Of a stretch of 64,000 nucleotides of DNA, positions 60,667 to 64,000 are shown piece by piece. The position numbers and the translations under genes are program-made. Each line of letters opens with the position of its first letter. The stretch's first letter is position 1. The stretch comes from Bombilactobacillus thymidiniphilus (GTDB lineage Bacteria; Bacillota; Bacilli; Lactobacillales; Lactobacillaceae): assembly GCF_023380245.1 (NCBI RefSeq), contig NZ_CP093365.1, forward strand, positions 434,001-498,000, given 5' to 3'. The notes under the pieces were generated by a model, which was given only the letters and a program-made list of their open reading frames with translations, had not been told where the DNA came from and ran no database searches.

Positions 60667-62947
60667 ATAACTGCTTGGGCACTGCCGCAATAATCGAATC
60701 TAATTGTTCAACTGCCAAAATGGTCAGCCGGTGCATTGCACGTGAAGCAATGGTATAAATTAATTGACGATCTTGCGCAGTAAATTGTCCAGCACTCATA
60801 TTCCACATAATAACTGCATCAAACTCTAAGCCCTTAGCCAAATAAGCGGGGATTACAATATTTCCTGCCGCTAAGCGCTGATTTTCCGAACGGATCAAAG
60901 TTGTCGCAACTTGATTGTCTTGTAATTGGCGATATACTTGCTGGGCTTGCTGCAAATCTTTAGTAATAATCGCGGTGGCATAATTTTGTTGATCATTTAA
61001 CTGCAGTTGTTTTTGAGCAGCTTGTAACATCGCTTGTTGATCAGCAACCACCGCAATATTAGGCAAATCACCATTGCGTTCAAAGGAAGAAATTTTCTCA
61101 CCACGCAACAATAATTTCTTTGTAAATTCAGTAATTGGCTTAGTGGAACGATAAGAATGTGTCAACTGCACCACTTTAGTCTTGTCGCCTGCAAACAATT
61201 GTTGAATTTCTTTCAATAATGTTCCTGCACTATCTTGCACGAAAATAGATTGGTTCAAATCGCCCAACAAAGTATAGCGTGCCTTGGGAAAATTATATTT
61301 CAAGTAAGCCAATTGAAAAGGCGTATAGTCTTGAATTTCATCAATAAAGACAAACTTCATATTATTATCGCCATGGCGTCCTGTTATTAAATCATACAAA
61401 TATAAGTAAGGCGAAATATCATTAATCGTAATTTTTTTCATTTGGAGATTTTGTTGAAACTGTTGCGTATACATTTGCCACTGCGCTTTAGTCAACTGAT
61501 AGTTTTCCAACACCACTAGTTGGGGCACTACTTGCAAAAACTTGCGATAAGTTTGGGTCAGGTTAATGAAGCTATTTTGTCGGATACGATGTGCCAAAGG
61601 TTCAAAGGCTTCCAGCACAATCTTTTGTGCGAGAAAATTTTGTTCATCATCGCTATTAGCAAATTCTTGATCTGGATTATCATATAGAGATCGCAATTGC
61701 TCTTGGCTTAGTGCTTCAATCTTTTCTTGTACCCAATCTTTGCGCTTTTGTTGCTTCATTTTCTTATTTAACAATCGCAATAACTTTTGGCGCGTTCCAT
61801 CAATTCGGTTCACTAGCTTATATTGCGGACCAAAACTATAATAGATATTCGCAATTTGCTCGTGGGAAATTAAAACTTGATTGCGAAAACGCAAATCACG
61901 AAAATAAACACCGCCACTACTGAGAATTTGCGCATAATTAGTAAGCAACTTAAAGAAATCTAAGTCCGTGATAAATTGCGTCACGGCTGTATTATTGTGT
62001 TGCATATTCTGCTCAAACTGTTCAAATAAAGTTTGTAATTTCAACTTAGGCAGGCGCCGTGCAACATACTGTAAATATGTCAATTGCACCATATTCTGTT
62101 CACCCATCTCTGGCAAAACCTGGCTAATATAATCATTAAATAACATATTTGGCGAAAACATGACGACTTGTCCGGAAGTTAAACGTTTGCGATAACGATA
62201 CAACAAATACGCAATTCGCTGCATAATAGCTGATGTTTTACCAGAACCTGCAGCCCCCTGAACAAACAATAAATCAGAGTCAGTATCGCGAATAATTTGA
62301 TTTTGTTCGCGCTGAATGGTTGTCGCGATACCCTTCATTTGTGTACTAGCTCGTTGATCCAACACTTCTAGCAACATCTGATCGCCGATTGTTTCTTCAG
62401 TATCATACAGTGTCTTAATTTGACCGTCTTCAATAATAAATTGGCGCTTCAAATTCACATCAACTGCTTGGGGACCATCAGGTGTTTGGTAGGTAATTTC
62501 ACCTAAATCACCATCATAATAGATTGAAGAGATCGGCGCACGCCAATCATAAACCAAAAAGTGATCTTGCACATCACTAAACGACGCTAAACCAATATAG
62601 ATAGTTTCGGGTTTACCAGATGGTAACTCTTGAAAATCAATTCGTGCAAAATAAGGCGTCTTGGCTAACTTTTGTAAAACTCCTAATTGCTGTTGTGAGC
62701 GTTGCCAAGAATTATTACGTTCAGCCAACATCTGCTGTTGCTGGTGAATAGATAAAGCTCCCGCCATCGAAATCGAATCATCGCCCACCCCAACGTGCAA
62801 ATCATCGCTAAAAGTACGATCAATTTCTTTAATATCAGCTTTAGCTGTTTTCATACTTTTAGCTAATTTAGCTTGCGCTTGAGAAATCTTCTTTTTAACT
62901 TCTTCCAAATGTGCTTGTTCTTGTTGCTTAACATCCATAGTTGTCAT
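60647..62947 (-). CDS. helD: HelD-like RNA polymerase recycling ATPase (copy 2)
   Basis: 766 residues, the same domain order as the protein at 16973-19240: N-terminal coiled coil (QQEQAHLEEVKKKISQAQAK), VYDWRAPISSIYYDG, Walker A VQGAAGSGKTSAIMQR near residue 229, FVFIDEIQDYTPFQ, and SYRSTKPITEFTKKLL. The C-terminal ATPase part ends in GLEFDAVIMWN and IASRAMHRLTIL. The two share long identical blocks around the P-loop but differ in the middle insertions, so they are paralogues rather than a recent duplication. GGGGA precedes the ATG. Confidence 0.93.
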   Translation of the reverse strand: MTTMDVKQQEQAHLEEVKKKISQAQAKLAKSMKTAKADIKEIDRTFSDDLHVGVGDDSISMAGALSIHQQQQMLAERNNSWQRSQQQLGVLQKLAKTPYFARIDFQELPSGKPETIYIGLASFSDVQDHFLVYDWRAPISSIYYDGDLGEITYQTPDGPQAVDVNLKRQFIIEDGQIKTLYDTEETIGDQMLLEVLDQRASTQMKGIATTIQREQNQIIRDTDSDLLFVQGAAGSGKTSAIMQRIAYLLYRYRKRLTSGQVVMFSPNMLFNDYISQVLPEMGEQNMVQLTYLQYVARRLPKLKLQTLFEQFEQNMQHNNTAVTQFITDLDFFKLLTNYAQILSSGGVYFRDLRFRNQVLISHEQIANIYYSFGPQYKLVNRIDGTRQKLLRLLNKKMKQQKRKDWVQEKIEALSQEQLRSLYDNPDQEFANSDDEQNFLAQKIVLEAFEPLAHRIRQNSFINLTQTYRKFLQVVPQLVVLENYQLTKAQWQMYTQQFQQNLQMKKITINDISPYLYLYDLITGRHGDNNMKFVFIDEIQDYTPFQLAYLKYNFPKARYTLLGDLNQSIFVQDSAGTLLKEIQQLFAGDKTKVVQLTHSYRSTKPITEFTKKLLLRGEKISSFERNGDLPNIAVVADQQAMLQAAQKQLQLNDQQNYATAIITKDLQQAQQVYRQLQDNQVATTLIRSENQRLAAGNIVIPAYLAKGLEFDAVIMWNMSAGQFTAQDRQLIYTIASRAMHRLTILAVEQLDSIIAAVPKQLSQKSFF

Positions 62948-63012
62948 GTAATTATCCCCAACTTCAAAATATTAATAAAACATTTTAGCACACCACAGAT
63001 GCGAATAACAGT

Positions 63013-63789
63013 TTAGCGATTAGTTTCTAATTTGCTGAATATATAAGCATTAATGCTGACTACAATTGCCGTTAAAACAAATACCAAGAGATCCAATTTC
63101 ATCATCATCCAAATTAGCCCATTAAATAATTTAAGGTCATTGGAAGTACTCATATCCAAAAGAAAATCTTGTGGAATCAGGTTAGAAACAAGACTGTATA
63201 TAAACATGCAAATAAATGCTACCACAACATAAATAGCTACCTTAACAATTGTCACGGAACCACCCGGAATTTTTTGCAAAATCAAATTACTACAAAAAGA
63301 AATTAACTGAATAAAAGCAAGCCAGAAAGTCTGCCCTATAATAAGACCGATAATTAACCAAATAATAAAACTAGCGAAAATATTCAAGACGCTCATAAAA
63401 TCACCAGAAAATGGTACGCCTTCAGCAAGCATTAATAAAATGCCTAAAATGACATCCACTAAACAAAAGTACGCAAAACTGAGTGTAGCACTAGTAATCT
63501 GTGCTAAATACAGTTTCCAATCAGCAATAGGCAGCAAACGAAAACGATTCGAACGCGCGTGCTGCAAAGAACGGCGCAAAATACGAATAAAGGCAACAAT
63601 TAAAAAAATAAAGCTCCACAAAATAAAATCACCAATGAAAATATCGTTCAAATTCTTGCGTCCTGAATTTGCCCAAAAGTAGACAGTCGAAATTACCAAG
63701 ACCAATAAATTAATTAAGAGCGTTTGCGTTGCTAATTTAAACTGTTCTTTAAAAGTGACCGTTAAAACTGAACCCCACTTAGTCATCAT
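63013..63789 (-). CDS. ABC exporter permease subunit
   Basis: 258 residues with six hydrophobic segments (for example LLINLLVLVISTVYFWA, FILWSFIFLIVAFI, AIYVVVAFICMFIYSLV), the plan of ABC-2-like permeases found beside small GntR-controlled or bacitracin-type ATPases. Start overlaps the stop of the upstream ATPase (ATGA), so the two form one transporter. Substrate unknown. Confidence 0.8.
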   Translation of the reverse strand: MMTKWGSVLTVTFKEQFKLATQTLLINLLVLVISTVYFWANSGRKNLNDIFIGDFILWSFIFLIVAFIRILRRSLQHARSNRFRLLPIADWKLYLAQITSATLSFAYFCLVDVILGILLMLAEGVPFSGDFMSVLNIFASFIIWLIIGLIIGQTFWLAFIQLISFCSNLILQKIPGGSVTIVKVAIYVVVAFICMFIYSLVSNLIPQDFLLDMSTSNDLKLFNGLIWMMMKLDLLVFVLTAIVVSINAYIFSKLETNR

Positions 63790-64000
63790 TCTTCCCCCTC
63801 ATAAATATGTTCAAAGTATTGTTCCACAGGATTAGCACTATCGTTACCTAATTCCACCATTTCTGCGCGAGTTTTGTGGTCAAAAACAGTCTGATCTTTA
63901 ATAATGACTAACTCATCCAAAGCTTCGCTGATTTCTTCTAAATGATGACTGCTAATCATAATCGTGGAATCATCACCGATCCAATCTAAAATACTAGCGA
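63786..64000 (-). CDS. ABC transporter ATP-binding protein (C-terminal part, truncated by window edge)
   Basis: Open to the right edge. The visible 71 codons end the nucleotide-binding domain: STIMISSHHLEEISEALDELV holds the H-loop histidine (SSHH), and VIIKDQTVFDH matches the usual last strand. Walker A, signature and Walker B lie outside. It is translationally coupled to the permease. Confidence 0.85.
   Translation of the reverse strand, partial: ASILDWIGDDSTIMISSHHLEEISEALDELVIIKDQTVFDHKTRAEMVELGNDSANPVEQYFEHIYEGEE

Overview
The window reads as a low-GC Firmicutes chromosome of the Lactobacillaceae type. Supporting signs are the core order metG-tatD-rnmV-rsmA-veg-purR-glmU-prs, a complete rRNA operon with a long tRNA cluster, a LafA/LafB/LtaS lipoteichoic-acid operon, LPQT-type sorting signals and a gallate-type phenolic acid decarboxylase set (LpdB/C/D). 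A plant- or pollen-fed host-associated lactobacillus, for example a bee-gut type, would fit the pectate lyase, beta-glucoside PTS and gallate decarboxylase, but that placement is inference. Most genes are on the minus strand.

Layout. 1-526: end of a pectate lyase gene. 593-8582: housekeeping block (prs, glmU, purR, veg, rsmA, rnmV, tatD, metG). 8666-16635: sirtuin, an HExxH protein of unknown function, PEBP protein, Ppx/GppA phosphatase, membrane-anchored nuclease, a MarR-controlled MFS efflux operon and T-box-controlled trpS. 16973-19240: a HelD-type RNA polymerase-associated ATPase. 19323-26620: one rRNA operon on the minus strand (16S-tRNA-Ile-tRNA-Ala-23S-5S) followed by 26 tRNA genes, with two consensus promoters upstream and a terminator at the far end. 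The tRNA array carries a perfect 244-bp direct repeat (fMet-Asp-Phe). 26957-32294: glycolipid and lipoteichoic acid operon. 32396-35378: QueT with a preQ1-like leader, deoxynucleoside kinase, pantothenate kinase and an SGNH-like protein with altered catalytic positions. 35401-39512: amino-acid permease and the divergent lpdD / lpdC-lpdB genes. 39623-43264: licT-bglP-phosphatase operon with an RNA antiterminator site and a perfect CcpA (cre) site. 43435-45770: Dyp peroxidase and a dicarboxylate/amino-acid symporter. 45814-57600: a type VIIb secretion operon (esaA-essA-esaB-essB-essC) that continues directly into a sortase and a MucBP-repeat wall-anchored protein. 57852-57944: a 30-residue amphipathic peptide gene, divergent from esaA and absent from ordinary ORF calls. 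57986-64000: sigma-54, a CynX-like MFS carrier, a second HelD, and an ABC exporter running off the edge.

The most interesting region is 45814-57944. A complete set of type VIIb membrane components sits in the window without any WXG100 (EsxA) gene. Its operon also encodes a sortase and its likely substrate, and a tiny peptide gene with its own ribosome binding site and terminator is transcribed away from it. No insertion sequence, prophage or CRISPR array was seen.
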